From: Saccharopolyspora ipomoeae | GTDB lineage: Bacteria; Actinomycetota; Actinomycetes; Mycobacteriales; Pseudonocardiaceae | Length of the DNA stretch: 64,000 bases | Direction of reading: 5' to 3' | Assembly (NCBI RefSeq): GCF_029952525.1 | Contig: NZ_JASAOF010000023.1 | Location: 1 to 64,000, forward strand | In this document: positions 33,993-41,723 of the stretch, in pieces | Layout of the letters: each line of letters starts with the position of its first letter | How positions within the stretch are numbered: the first letter of the stretch is position 1 | Position numbers and translations under genes: made by a program | Notes under the pieces: model-generated | Seen by the model: the letters and a program-made list of their open reading frames with translations, nothing else | Told to the model about the DNA's origin: nothing | Database searches by the model: none

Positions 33993-34345
33993 ACCACCCC
34001 CACGGGGTTCCTCGGGAGCGCTTCGCGGGGTCGGGTTGCTTGCGTGCGGAGTGGCAATTTCTCCTGAAATTGGCTTCGTCTTGGGGTTTTCTCACGTTGT
34101 GGGGTCTGCCAATTTCAGAAGAAATTTCCCCTGCCTGTCGAAACGTACCCGTAGTGGGTCGCCTCTACCGAAGCTTGGTCGTCTTGGGCGCGTTCCTTTT
34201 GAAACGCATCCTAAAACTGCCCCCTGGTGACGCACGGCAGTCCGGGACGGCTGGGCGGCCCCGGTGGGATCGCCCGGTCGTGGTGGTTGGGGGTGGGGGT
34301 GAGCGGGTACGCGGGTGGGGCGGGAGTCGAGTGGAGGTGGGTCGC

Positions 34346-35230
34346 ATGGCCGAGGGTCGGTTGCCGGTGCTCGCGGGGTTCGACGGGTCGGAGGCATCGC
34401 GGGAGGCGGTGCGCTGGGCCGCGCGGGAGGCGTCGAGCCGGAAGCGGCCGTTGACGCTGGTGCACGTGCTGGCGCGGCCGTTCCAGCACTCGCTGCCGAT
34501 GCGGATCCCCGACGAGCAGGACGTGATGGAGAAGCTGAGCAGCGCCGTGCTGCGGGAACTCGAAGCGCTCGAGGACGAGTGCCGCAAGATCGACCCGGAC
34601 CTGGAGATCAGCAAGGACATGCCGATCGGCGACGCCGCCGAGGTCCTTGTCGAGCTGGCCGCCGACGTCGAGCTGGTCGTGCTGGGCGGGCCGCTGGTGG
34701 GTTCGCGCACCGACCGCCTGGGCGTGACCGCCGCCGAGGTGGTCGCCCGCCGAGCCGCCGCCCCGATCGTGGTGGTGCGCGGCGAGGCCGGCGCGAAGGC
34801 CGACGCGCCGGTGGTCGTCGGCGTCGACGGTTCGACCGTGAGCGAGCGCGCCATCGCCTTCGCCTACGAGACCGCCGGGCGGCTCGGCCGTCCCCTGGTG
34901 GGCGTGCACTCGTGGGGTGAGACGGCGTTCAACCCGTTCGACATCGTCGACGAGTGGGACGCCGACCGCAGCGAGTTCCGCGACCGGGCGCGGGAGGTCC
35001 TCAGCGAGTCGATGGCCGGGTGGGCCGAGCAGTACCCGGACGTGCCGGTGCGCCACGTCGTCGGCCCGGAACAGCCGGCCCAGATGCTGCTCGGCGAGTC
35101 CGAGGGCGCGACCCTGCTGGTCGTCGGCAGCCACGGCAGGGGAGCGGTCCGCCGCGCCTTCCTCGGCTCGGTCAGCCACGCCGTCCTCAACCAAGCCCCC
35201 TGCCCGGTCGCCGTCCTCCCGGCGGAGTGA
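34346..35230 (+). CDS. Universal stress protein, tandem UspA domains
   Basis: Product of 294 aa with two Usp domains (about 5-140 and 155-290). Each begins with a GxDGS strand (VLAGFDGSEASREAV; VVVGVDGSTVSERAI). The second has a complete ATP-binding motif GSHGRGAVRRAFLGS (Gx2Gx9GS); the first is degenerate (GGPLVGSRTDRLG), so only one site may bind nucleotide. ATG at 34346 was chosen. The frame runs upstream through the repeat element, but that extension is unrelated to the family. Confidence 0.9.
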   Translation: MAEGRLPVLAGFDGSEASREAVRWAAREASSRKRPLTLVHVLARPFQHSLPMRIPDEQDVMEKLSSAVLRELEALEDECRKIDPDLEISKDMPIGDAAEVLVELAADVELVVLGGPLVGSRTDRLGVTAAEVVARRAAAPIVVVRGEAGAKADAPVVVGVDGSTVSERAIAFAYETAGRLGRPLVGVHSWGETAFNPFDIVDEWDADRSEFRDRAREVLSESMAGWAEQYPDVPVRHVVGPEQPAQMLLGESEGATLLVVGSHGRGAVRRAFLGSVSHAVLNQAPCPVAVLPAE

Positions 35231-35265
35231 CCCCGCCGGACCGGAGCCACCGGCCCGGCGGGGTC
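35229..35265. terminator. Bidirectional terminator hairpin
   Basis: An 11-bp perfect stem (GACCCCGCCGG / CCGGCGGGGTC) encloses a 15-nt loop that can itself pair. It begins within the stop codon of the stress-protein gene and ends 8 bp before the stop of the convergent SDR gene, so it can serve both transcripts. Confidence 0.75.
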
Positions 35266-35272
35266 GTCCCCC

Positions 35273-36064
35273 TCAGGAGAACTGGATTCCGCCGTCGATC
35301 ATGACCGACTGGCCGGTCATGTAGTCCGAGTCGGACGAGGCGAGGTAGGAGACGAACGACGCCACGTCCTCGGGGACCGAGACGCGGCCGAGGTGGATGA
35401 GCTCCGAGTACTTGTCGATGGCCGCGCCCTTGCGCAGGCCCTCGTGCTCGGCGAGCTTCTCGTCGATGTGGTCCCACATCGCCGTTCCCACGATGCCGGG
35501 GCAGTAGGCGTTGACCGTGATGCCGTACTGCGCCCACTCCATCGCCGCGGCCTGGGTCAGACCGCGGACCGCCCACTTCGACGCGGAGTAGTGCGCCAGC
35601 AGCGGGAACGGCCGGTAGCCGACGATCGAGGCCGCGCCGATGATCTTGCCACCGTCGCCCTGCTTGATCATCTGCTTGGCGGCGGCGTTGTAGCAGAGGT
35701 GCACGCCGCGCAGGTTGATCGACATGAGCTCGTCGAACTCCTCCGGCGTCACCTCCAGGAGCGGCTTGACGTGGGCGATCCCGGCGTTGGCGATCATCAC
35801 GTCGAGCCTGCCGAGCTCGCTCGCCACGCCGTCGACCATGCCCTGCACGGCGTCCGCGTCGGACACGTCGGCCAGGGCGACCGCCGAGCGCCTGCCCATC
35901 GCGGTGATCTCGTCGGAGACGGCCTTGAGCTGGTCGCCGTTGGCCTCGATGTCGTTGACGGCGACGTCGTGACCGTCGGCGGCGAGCCGCAGCGCGATGC
36001 CCTTGCCGATCCCGCGGGCGGCGCCGGTGACCAGCACGACGCGCGACTTGTCCTGAGCAGCCAT
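35273..36064 (-). CDS. SDR oxidoreductase, acetoin/diacetyl reductase-like
   Basis: Product of 263 aa. Classical SDR: TGAARGIG near the N-terminus, NAG (IANAGIAH), YSASK catalytic pair, and the C-terminal MIDGG. The segment CPGIVGTAMWDHIDEKL is typical of acetoin reductase/2,3-butanediol dehydrogenase-type SDRs, which use NAD(H). A perfect GTCTCA/TGAGAC inverted repeat lies about 85 bp upstream. Substrate assignment is from family resemblance only. Confidence 0.88.
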   Translation of the reverse strand: MAAQDKSRVVLVTGAARGIGKGIALRLAADGHDVAVNDIEANGDQLKAVSDEITAMGRRSAVALADVSDADAVQGMVDGVASELGRLDVMIANAGIAHVKPLLEVTPEEFDELMSINLRGVHLCYNAAAKQMIKQGDGGKIIGAASIVGYRPFPLLAHYSASKWAVRGLTQAAAMEWAQYGITVNAYCPGIVGTAMWDHIDEKLAEHEGLRKGAAIDKYSELIHLGRVSVPEDVASFVSYLASSDSDYMTGQSVMIDGGIQFS

Positions 36065-36490
36065 GGGTTTCTCCACTTCTTCGTGGTGTTCGCTGGAACC
36101 GCCCGTTGACGCTAGGGAGGCGGACGCGCAGCGGGCAGGGCTCGGCTGTCTCACTTTGAGACGGATCGGGCGAAGCGGAAGGCGCTTCGCCACGATCCGG
36201 GTGCCGCGTCGAGCTGGAACGCGCCACGTCCACTTTCCGGGGGTTCGCCGCGACGGCACCGGCAGGCTGTGCAGATAGACGCTTTCTATCGCTCCCTTTC
36301 AGGATGAGTATGGACGAATCCCTAGAACTGTTTGATCGAGCGCCGTCCAGCTGAGAGCCTCAGCTTCGAGCACACAACGAAAGAGGTCCTGCCCGTCCGG
36401 GTGCGGGATGCGACATCGCTTGCGGCGCAACGAGAAAGCGGCGATGCGGCTCGCTCGTGCCGAATTTCTCGACACAACAGGGTTTTCACC
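36065..36490. other. 426-bp divergent intergenic region
   Basis: This region separates the SDR (minus) from the BCCT transporter (plus). It holds the inverted repeat at 36148-36162 on the SDR side. On the transporter side there is a long leader with several out-of-frame starts. The frame of the transporter is open back to 36332, but only the ATG at 36491 gives a normal N-terminus. No RNA gene or riboswitch fold was recognised. Confidence 0.5.
36148..36162. promoter_or_regulatory. Operator-like inverted repeat GTCTCA-CTT-TGAGAC
   Basis: Six-bp perfect arms with a 3-bp spacer are centred 91 bp upstream of the SDR start. Palindromes of this type are known for AcoR-like enhancer-binding regulators of acetoin and alcohol metabolism. 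The link is inference; no such regulator is encoded nearby. Confidence 0.45.
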
Positions 36491-38068
36491 ATGACAACGA
36501 AACAGAACAGCAGCGGTGCGGCCAATCATGCCGTCTTCGCGGTGTCGATCGCCGTGTCCGCGCTGGTGGTCCTGTGGGGAGCGGTCGACCCCACCGGCTT
36601 CGGAAACGTGACGACGCGGCTCTTCGACCACGTCGTGTCGGACATGAGCTGGTTCTTCCTGCTGGCGGCGAACATCCTGCTGGTGTTCGCGATCTACCTG
36701 GCGCTCAGCGGCTACGGCCGGATCAAGCTCGGCGCCGACGACGAGAAGCCGGAGTTCGGCCGGTTCTCCTGGTTCGCCATGATGTTCCAGGCCGGGATGG
36801 GTCCGGCCATCATCTTCTGGGGCCTGGCCGAACCGCTCTCGCACTACGTGGACGTCCCCTTCGGACTCGCGCCACCGGAAACCGACGCTGCGGCCGGTGT
36901 GGCGATGGAGTACTCGTTCTTCCACTGGGGACTTCACCCGTGGGCGATCTACGCCGTCGCGGGGCTGGCCGTCGCCTACTTCACGCACCGCAGGGGTGAA
37001 CGCGGCCTGCTCAGCGCGATCTTCCGCCCGCTGCTGGGAGATCGGGTCGACGGGCCGATCGGCAAGCTCATCGACATCCTCGCCGTGCTCGCCGTCGTCT
37101 TCGGCATCGCCGTCGCGCTGGGCCAGGCGGGCCTGCAGATGACCGCCGGGCTCGGCGAAACCTTCGGCATGTCAACCGGAATCGGCGTGCAGCTGGTCGT
37201 GCTCGCGCTGACCACGGCCGCGTTCATGGGATCGGCGACCACGCGGATCGAGCACGGCATCAAGTGGCTGTCGAACATCAGCATGCTCATCGCCCCGATC
37301 CTGCTGATCTTCTACTTCGTCGTCGGCCCGAGCATCACCCAGATCAACGCCTTCACCGAAGGGCTCGGGAACTACCTCGGCGACATCGTGCCGATGAGCT
37401 TCCGGCTCGACGCCTTCGACCCGAACAACTCGTGGATGGGCAGCTGGACCGTCTTCTACTGGTCCTGGTGGATCGCCTGGGCGCCGTACGTGGGCCTGTT
37501 CATGGCGCGCATCTCGAAGGGCCGCACGATCCGCGAGTTCGTCGCCGCCACCGTCCTGGTGCCCAGCCTGGTCAGCGTGATCTGGATCGCGGTGTTCGGC
37601 GGTGCCGCGCTGCACCTGGCCCGCAGCGGCCTGGCCGGTGACATCGCCCGGACCGTGAGCGAGAGCCCGGCGGCAGGCATGTTCGTGTTCATCCAGCAGT
37701 ACCCGCTGGCCGGGCTGCTGTCGGTGATCACGCTGCTCGTGCTGTGGGTGTTCTTCGTGGCCGGTGCCGACGCGGGCACCGTCGTGCTCGGCGAGCTGTC
37801 CACCGGCGGCAGGCCCGACCCCAAGACGTGGGTGCGGCTGCTGTGGGGCCTGCTGCTGGCCGGGGTCGCGGCGGTGCTGCTGGTCTCCGGCGGGCTCGAC
37901 GGGCTGCAGAAGGCCTCGGTGCTGACCGGGACGCCGTTCGCGATCATCCTCGTCGGCATCTGCTTCGCCTTCCACAAGGCGTTGCGCGAGGACCACGGGC
38001 TGTCAGCACCCCGATCGGTGTCGGCCGAGCCGGAGACGCCGGAGGAGGAGCCCGTGCCGCAGCGATAG
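36491..38068 (+). CDS. BCCT-family (betaine/carnitine/choline) transporter
   Basis: Product of 525 aa with 12 predicted membrane helices. Family signatures: MGPAIIFWGLAEPL, VAMEYSFFHWGLHPWAIYA, and WTVFYWSWWIAWAPYVGLF followed by MARISKGRTIREF, the conserved BCCT substrate region. Such carriers import quaternary ammonium compounds with Na+ or H+, often for osmoprotection. The C-terminal tail is short and acidic, without a long osmosensing extension, so osmotic activation as in BetP is not evident. A 423-bp leader precedes the ATG. Confidence 0.93.
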   Translation: MTTKQNSSGAANHAVFAVSIAVSALVVLWGAVDPTGFGNVTTRLFDHVVSDMSWFFLLAANILLVFAIYLALSGYGRIKLGADDEKPEFGRFSWFAMMFQAGMGPAIIFWGLAEPLSHYVDVPFGLAPPETDAAAGVAMEYSFFHWGLHPWAIYAVAGLAVAYFTHRRGERGLLSAIFRPLLGDRVDGPIGKLIDILAVLAVVFGIAVALGQAGLQMTAGLGETFGMSTGIGVQLVVLALTTAAFMGSATTRIEHGIKWLSNISMLIAPILLIFYFVVGPSITQINAFTEGLGNYLGDIVPMSFRLDAFDPNNSWMGSWTVFYWSWWIAWAPYVGLFMARISKGRTIREFVAATVLVPSLVSVIWIAVFGGAALHLARSGLAGDIARTVSESPAAGMFVFIQQYPLAGLLSVITLLVLWVFFVAGADAGTVVLGELSTGGRPDPKTWVRLLWGLLLAGVAAVLLVSGGLDGLQKASVLTGTPFAIILVGICFAFHKALREDHGLSAPRSVSAEPETPEEEPVPQR

Positions 38069-38172
38069 GACTCCCTTATCGGTACATCGATGCGGCGTGC
38101 TGGCGCGGCCGGTGGTCGGGTGCTGTACTCCAGGCCAACTGGAGGCCGGACCGAGACCGCAGGAGGTGTGCC

Positions 38173-39447
38173 GTGCCGGTGTGGCGGGTGCGCGATTTCC
38201 ACAGCGACGACCTGGACCAGGCGATTCGCATCTGGGACCAGAGCCGGGAAGGCGTGGAACCGGTCTTCTCCGCCGCCGAGGTCGTGGGCATGGCCCAGGC
38301 CGGGCACCCCGCGATGGTCGCGGTCGTGCAGGACGACGTCGTCGGCATGGCCGCGGCCAAGGTCGAGGGCGAACGCGCGTGGCTGGCGCTGTTCGCCCTC
38401 GACGAGCGGTGGCGCAACCGCGGCATCGGCAGCGCCCTGCTCGGCGAGCTGGAGAAGAAGTTGCGCACCCAGGGCGTGCACCGCATCGCCAGCCTCGTGC
38501 CCGAGGGCGCCTCGGGTGCGAAGGCGATGTCCAACTCGGGCTACCGCCCGCGCACCGACCTCACCTACTTCGAGAAGGTGGAGGAACTCGATCCGGCTGA
38601 CGTCGACATGCTCGAACACCTCGGCGGCAGCCTCATCCCCGCCGGCCGGTGGGACGAGCTGGCGGGCATGCAGCGGGAGAAGGACATCATCGAACGCCGC
38701 GTCGTCCTGCCGATCACCCACAGCGAGCAGGCCGAGCGGCACGGCGTCCTGCCGCCGAAGGCGATCGTGCTGTTCGGCCCGCCCGGCACCGGCAAGACGA
38801 GCTTCGCCAAGGCCGTCGCGTCCCGGTTGCACTGGCCGTTCGTCGAGCTGTTCCCGTCGCGGCTGGCAGCGGACTCGCCGGACGGGCTGGCGGCATCGCT
38901 GCGGGAGAGCTTCGCCCAGCTGGAGGAGCTCGACGACGTGGTGCTGTTCATCGACGAGGTCGAGGAGATCGCCGGAACCCGCTCGTCACCGTCGGCGGGC
39001 CCGGCGCACGGCGTGACCAACGAGCTGCTCAAGCTCATCCCGGGCTTCCGCGAGCACGACCACCGGCTGCTGGTGTGCGCCACCAACGCGGTGCACTCGC
39101 TGGACCCGGCATTCCTGCGGCCCGGGCGGTTCGACTACCTCATCCCGGTCGGCCCGCCTGACCCGCCCGCGCGCCGCGCGGTGTGGTCCCGCTACCTCGG
39201 CCCGGCCCGCGAGCACGTCGACGTGGACCAGCTGGTGGAGCGCTCGGAGTTCTTCACCCCGGCCGACATCGAGTTCGCCGCCCGCCAGGGCGCCCAGGCC
39301 GCCTTCGAACGCGACGTCCTGCACCAGAGCGGCGAACCGGCGACGACGGAGGACTACCTCCGCGCCATCGCCGACGCCCGCCCGACCCTGTCCGCCGAAG
39401 CCATCACCGAGTTCGAACGGGACATAGACATCTACACCCGCCTCTAA
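38173..39447 (+). CDS. GNAT acetyltransferase-AAA+ ATPase fusion
   Basis: Product of 424 aa. GTG at 38173 follows AGGAGG by 6 nt. Residues 1-140 are a GNAT domain with the acetyl-CoA loop RWRNRGIGSALLGEL. Residues 160-424 are an AAA+ module: Walker A GPPGTGKTS from residue 202, Walker B VVLFIDEVEEIAG, sensor 1 VCATN, and arginine-finger region FLRPGRFDYLI, closest to FtsH/Cdc48-type AAA. No membrane helix or protease domain is present. The fusion suggests ATP-driven unfolding or remodelling tied to acetylation. The partner and substrate are unknown. Confidence 0.88.
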   Translation: MPVWRVRDFHSDDLDQAIRIWDQSREGVEPVFSAAEVVGMAQAGHPAMVAVVQDDVVGMAAAKVEGERAWLALFALDERWRNRGIGSALLGELEKKLRTQGVHRIASLVPEGASGAKAMSNSGYRPRTDLTYFEKVEELDPADVDMLEHLGGSLIPAGRWDELAGMQREKDIIERRVVLPITHSEQAERHGVLPPKAIVLFGPPGTGKTSFAKAVASRLHWPFVELFPSRLAADSPDGLAASLRESFAQLEELDDVVLFIDEVEEIAGTRSSPSAGPAHGVTNELLKLIPGFREHDHRLLVCATNAVHSLDPAFLRPGRFDYLIPVGPPDPPARRAVWSRYLGPAREHVDVDQLVERSEFFTPADIEFAARQGAQAAFERDVLHQSGEPATTEDYLRAIADARPTLSAEAITEFERDIDIYTRL

Positions 39448-39459
39448 CCCCGCTCACGG

Positions 39460-39555
39460 CGGTGAACTGCGGAGGGCGTTGGGCTGCGGAGCGCGGTGGA
39501 CTGCGGAGCGCGGCGGAGCGCGGTGGCGCGGCGGAGGGCGGTGGCGCGGCGGAGC
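39460..39555. repeat. GC-rich degenerate tandem repeat
   Basis: A run of related units (GCGGAGCGCGGTGG, GCGGAGGGCGGTGG and variants) fills the space between the ATPase-fusion stop and the hairpin that follows. It is almost pure G/C and probably arose by slippage. Confidence 0.65.
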
Positions 39556-39625
39556 GGACAGTTTTAGCCAGAATCGCCCGGGGTTTCACCCCCGAAACCC
39601 CGGGCGATTCTGGCTAAAACTGTCC
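39556..39625. terminator. 32-bp perfect hairpin between convergent genes
   Basis: Arms 39556-39587 and 39594-39625 are perfectly complementary and flank a 6-nt loop (ACCCCC). The outer ends read GGACAGTTTTAGCC, shared with the element at 56482-56559. It lies between the stops of two convergent genes. It could end transcription from both sides. The long perfect stem also resembles a miniature inverted-repeat element. Confidence 0.75.
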
Positions 39626-39655
39626 ACTGCTACCCCCGCACACCCCGGAAACCGG

Positions 39656-39719
39656 GAATACGGCCGTAATCGGGTACCGGAATACGGCCGTAATCGGGTG
39701 TCTGATTACGGCCGTAATC
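39656..39719. repeat. Three copies of a GATTACGGCCGTAATC-type palindrome
   Basis: Copies start at 39656, 39680 and 39704, exactly 24 bp apart. The third is a perfect 16-bp palindrome; the first two have one mismatch (GAATACGGCCGTAATC). It sits 12 bp from the stop of the PhoX-like gene. Function unknown. Confidence 0.85.
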
Positions 39720-39730
39720 CGGGGTTTGGG

Positions 39731-41146
39731 TCAGGCGCGGAGGGAGTCCCAGGGGCCGGTGATGGCGTAGAGGACGCCGGGGTTCTGGACGTTGGCGAAC
39801 AGGGTGTTGCCGTCGGGGGAGTAGACCGGGCCGCAGAACTCGCTGAACTCGGGCTCGACGTCGGTGCCGGTGTTGATCTCGTTGCGGGCCAGCGGGTAGG
39901 TCTGGCCCTCCAGCGTGGCGCCGAACAGGTGCTGCTGGCCGTCGCCGTCCTCGGCGAGGATCAGCCCGTTGCCGCGCGAGGAGACGGTGATGTTGTCGGG
40001 GCCGTCGAACGCGGCCGCGTCGTCCTGGTCGTACTCGAAGCGCAGCTTGAGCTCGATGGTCTGGTTGCGCGGGTTGAAGAACCACACCTGACCGTCGTGC
40101 GGCTCGCCCGGGCTGTCCTCGATGCGCGCGTAGCTGCACACGAAGTAGGCACCGCCGTCGCCCCACCACGCGCCTTCGAGCTTGCGGCCCCGGGTGATGT
40201 CGCGGTCGCCGAACTGCTCGCGGATCGACTTCTTCGCCGCCAACCGGTCCGGAACCGCGACCCAGGTGATGGCGTAGGTGGTGCCGACCTCGGTCGCCCG
40301 GGACAGGTCGTCGACGTGCTGACCTGACGCGTCCGCGGCCTTCATGGCCTCCAGGACGCCGTCGGTGTCGCCGAGCGCCCGCAGCTTGCCGGGCCCGAGC
40401 GGCAGCGCTGAGGCCGGCGGGGTGAAGCGGTAGAACAGGCCGTTGGGGCCGGAGGCGTCCTCGGTCTGGTAGAGGTGCCCGGTGTTGGGGTCGACCACCG
40501 CGGCCTCGTGGGAGAACCGGCCGAGCGCCTTGATCGGCTTCGGGTCCCGGTTGGCCTCGCGGTCGTAGGGGTCGACCTCGAAGGTGAAGCCGTGGTCGTG
40601 CTCGTGGCCGTCCTCGCCGGCCTTGGCCTCGGTCTCCTCGCAGCTCAGCCACGTGTTCCACGGGGTGCGGCCACCGGCGCAGTTGGTGGAGGTGCCGGCC
40701 AGCGCGACGTACTCGGTGACCCGGTTGCCGTCGGCGTCGACCTCGACGACGGTGCAGCCGCCCGGCGCGACCGGGTCGTAGGTGAGCCCCTCGACGCGGG
40801 GGACCGGGAACTCGGCGTTGTGGCTGACCTTGATCTCGTGGTTGTAGACGATCACGCTGCCGCCGTCGGGACGGACGAAGGTGGCCATGCCGTCGTGCTT
40901 CTGCGGGGTCGGCTCACCGGACTCCAGCGTCGTCTTGCCCGCCTCGGTGACGATCTTGTAGCTGAATCCCTCGGGCAACGAGAGCTTCCCGGCGGGATCG
41001 GCGATCAGCGGCCCGTAACCGGGGATCGCGCCACCCTCGGCGACGGCCGGGGCCGCGGCGGTGACCGCGCCGACGTTGCCGACGAGCGCGATTCCGATGC
41101 CACCGAGCAGCGAGCGGTGGACGAACTGCCTGCGAGAGAGGTCCAT
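39731..41146 (-). CDS. PhoX-family (DUF839) secreted protein
   Basis: Product of 471 aa. Tat signal SRRQFVHRSLLGGIG at the start and an AxA cleavage region near residue 35. The body is the PhoX/DUF839 beta-propeller, with NHEIKVSHNAEFP, GGRTPWNTWLSCEET, GRFSHEAAVVDP and a CGPVYSPDGNTLFANVQNPG segment near the end. PhoX enzymes are Ca/Fe-dependent alkaline phosphatases. This one is shorter than classical PhoX (~650 aa), so phosphatase activity is likely but not certain. It would act outside the cell. Confidence 0.87.
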   Translation of the reverse strand: MDLSRRQFVHRSLLGGIGIALVGNVGAVTAAAPAVAEGGAIPGYGPLIADPAGKLSLPEGFSYKIVTEAGKTTLESGEPTPQKHDGMATFVRPDGGSVIVYNHEIKVSHNAEFPVPRVEGLTYDPVAPGGCTVVEVDADGNRVTEYVALAGTSTNCAGGRTPWNTWLSCEETEAKAGEDGHEHDHGFTFEVDPYDREANRDPKPIKALGRFSHEAAVVDPNTGHLYQTEDASGPNGLFYRFTPPASALPLGPGKLRALGDTDGVLEAMKAADASGQHVDDLSRATEVGTTYAITWVAVPDRLAAKKSIREQFGDRDITRGRKLEGAWWGDGGAYFVCSYARIEDSPGEPHDGQVWFFNPRNQTIELKLRFEYDQDDAAAFDGPDNITVSSRGNGLILAEDGDGQQHLFGATLEGQTYPLARNEINTGTDVEPEFSEFCGPVYSPDGNTLFANVQNPGVLYAITGPWDSLRA

Positions 41147-41269
41147 CGGGAACTCCTGGTGATCGAGATCGGGAACAGCGCATCAGCCTCGCGATCGCAG
41201 ACGACCACCGGATGAACACGACGAAGCGAAACAACGTCGCAATCCCGAAGAACGCGGCCGAGTCCCGGG

Positions 41270-41605
41270 TCAGAGCGTCAGGCGCAGCACCGCTGCGATC
41301 ACCGCCAGCCAACCCCCGCCCAGCACCAGCGCGACCGCGATCGACGGCAGCGGTCGAGGATCGGGGCGTCGAGCCCCGATGCCGCTGTTGCCCAGCCACA
41401 CCAGGCACAGCGCGAGCGCCAGCGCTGCGCAGAGCACGCCCACGCCGGTCCACCCGCGCTGCGGGTAGACCAGGCCGACGAGGATCACCCCGAGCACCCC
41501 GCCGGCGAACCAGCAGCTCATGCGCGCGGAGATGATCCGGCGCCGGGCTTCGTGACGGGTCGCGTTCGCGGGCGGAGCGGTGTGCTCGGTCGGTGAGGGG
41601 GCCAC
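41270..41605 (-). CDS. Small three-TM membrane protein
   Basis: Product of 111 aa from GTG at 41605 (AGGGA 6 nt upstream). A short polar, Arg-rich N-terminus is followed by three hydrophobic helices (about 33-50, 57-75, 88-108). I recognise no family. It is divergent from the LysR-type gene, with 118 bp between them, so it may be its target. A longer start at 41734 would run into the LysR coding region and is unlikely. Confidence 0.6.
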   Translation of the reverse strand: MAPSPTEHTAPPANATRHEARRRIISARMSCWFAGGVLGVILVGLVYPQRGWTGVGVLCAALALALCLVWLGNSGIGARRPDPRPLPSIAVALVLGGGWLAVIAAVLRLTL

Positions 41606-41723
41606 CTCTGTTCCCTGCCTTCCTGGAGTTCGCGTTTCCGGCGTCGTGCCGGTACCTCGATGCTCTCCGACCACCGTCGATCGGTCCAACAGGTTCTTGT
41701 CATCGCAGCGATCGGTCATCACG

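Larger units (their letters stand above)
33646..34206. repeat. Large inverted-repeat element with nested palindromes
   Basis: Left arm 33646-33882 and right arm 33971-34206 are inverted copies, roughly 85% identical by eye, around an 88-bp spacer. Each arm ends internally in a perfect 22-bp palindrome whose core is GTTTTCATGAAAAC. Each also holds imperfect palindromes built from AATTTC...GAAATT. The 39-bp stretch starting ACCCACTACGGGTACGTTTC is identical in both arms. Base composition is clearly lower in GC than the flanks. Both arms read outward as an open frame of ~80 codons giving related peptides. This element fills the 719-bp gap between the response-regulator and stress-protein genes. 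Confidence 0.9.

Noticed and set aside
33646-34206. Insertion sequence
   Set aside because: No transposase frame of adequate length is present between or within the arms; only short repeat-derived frames occur.
33962-34345. N-terminal extension of the universal stress protein through the repeat element
   Set aside because: The extension derives from the inverted-repeat arm, has no relation to Usp proteins, and the ATG at 34346 gives a normal Usp start.
39460-39555. Small coding gene
   Set aside because: The region is a degenerate GC repeat; any open frame is only a result of composition.
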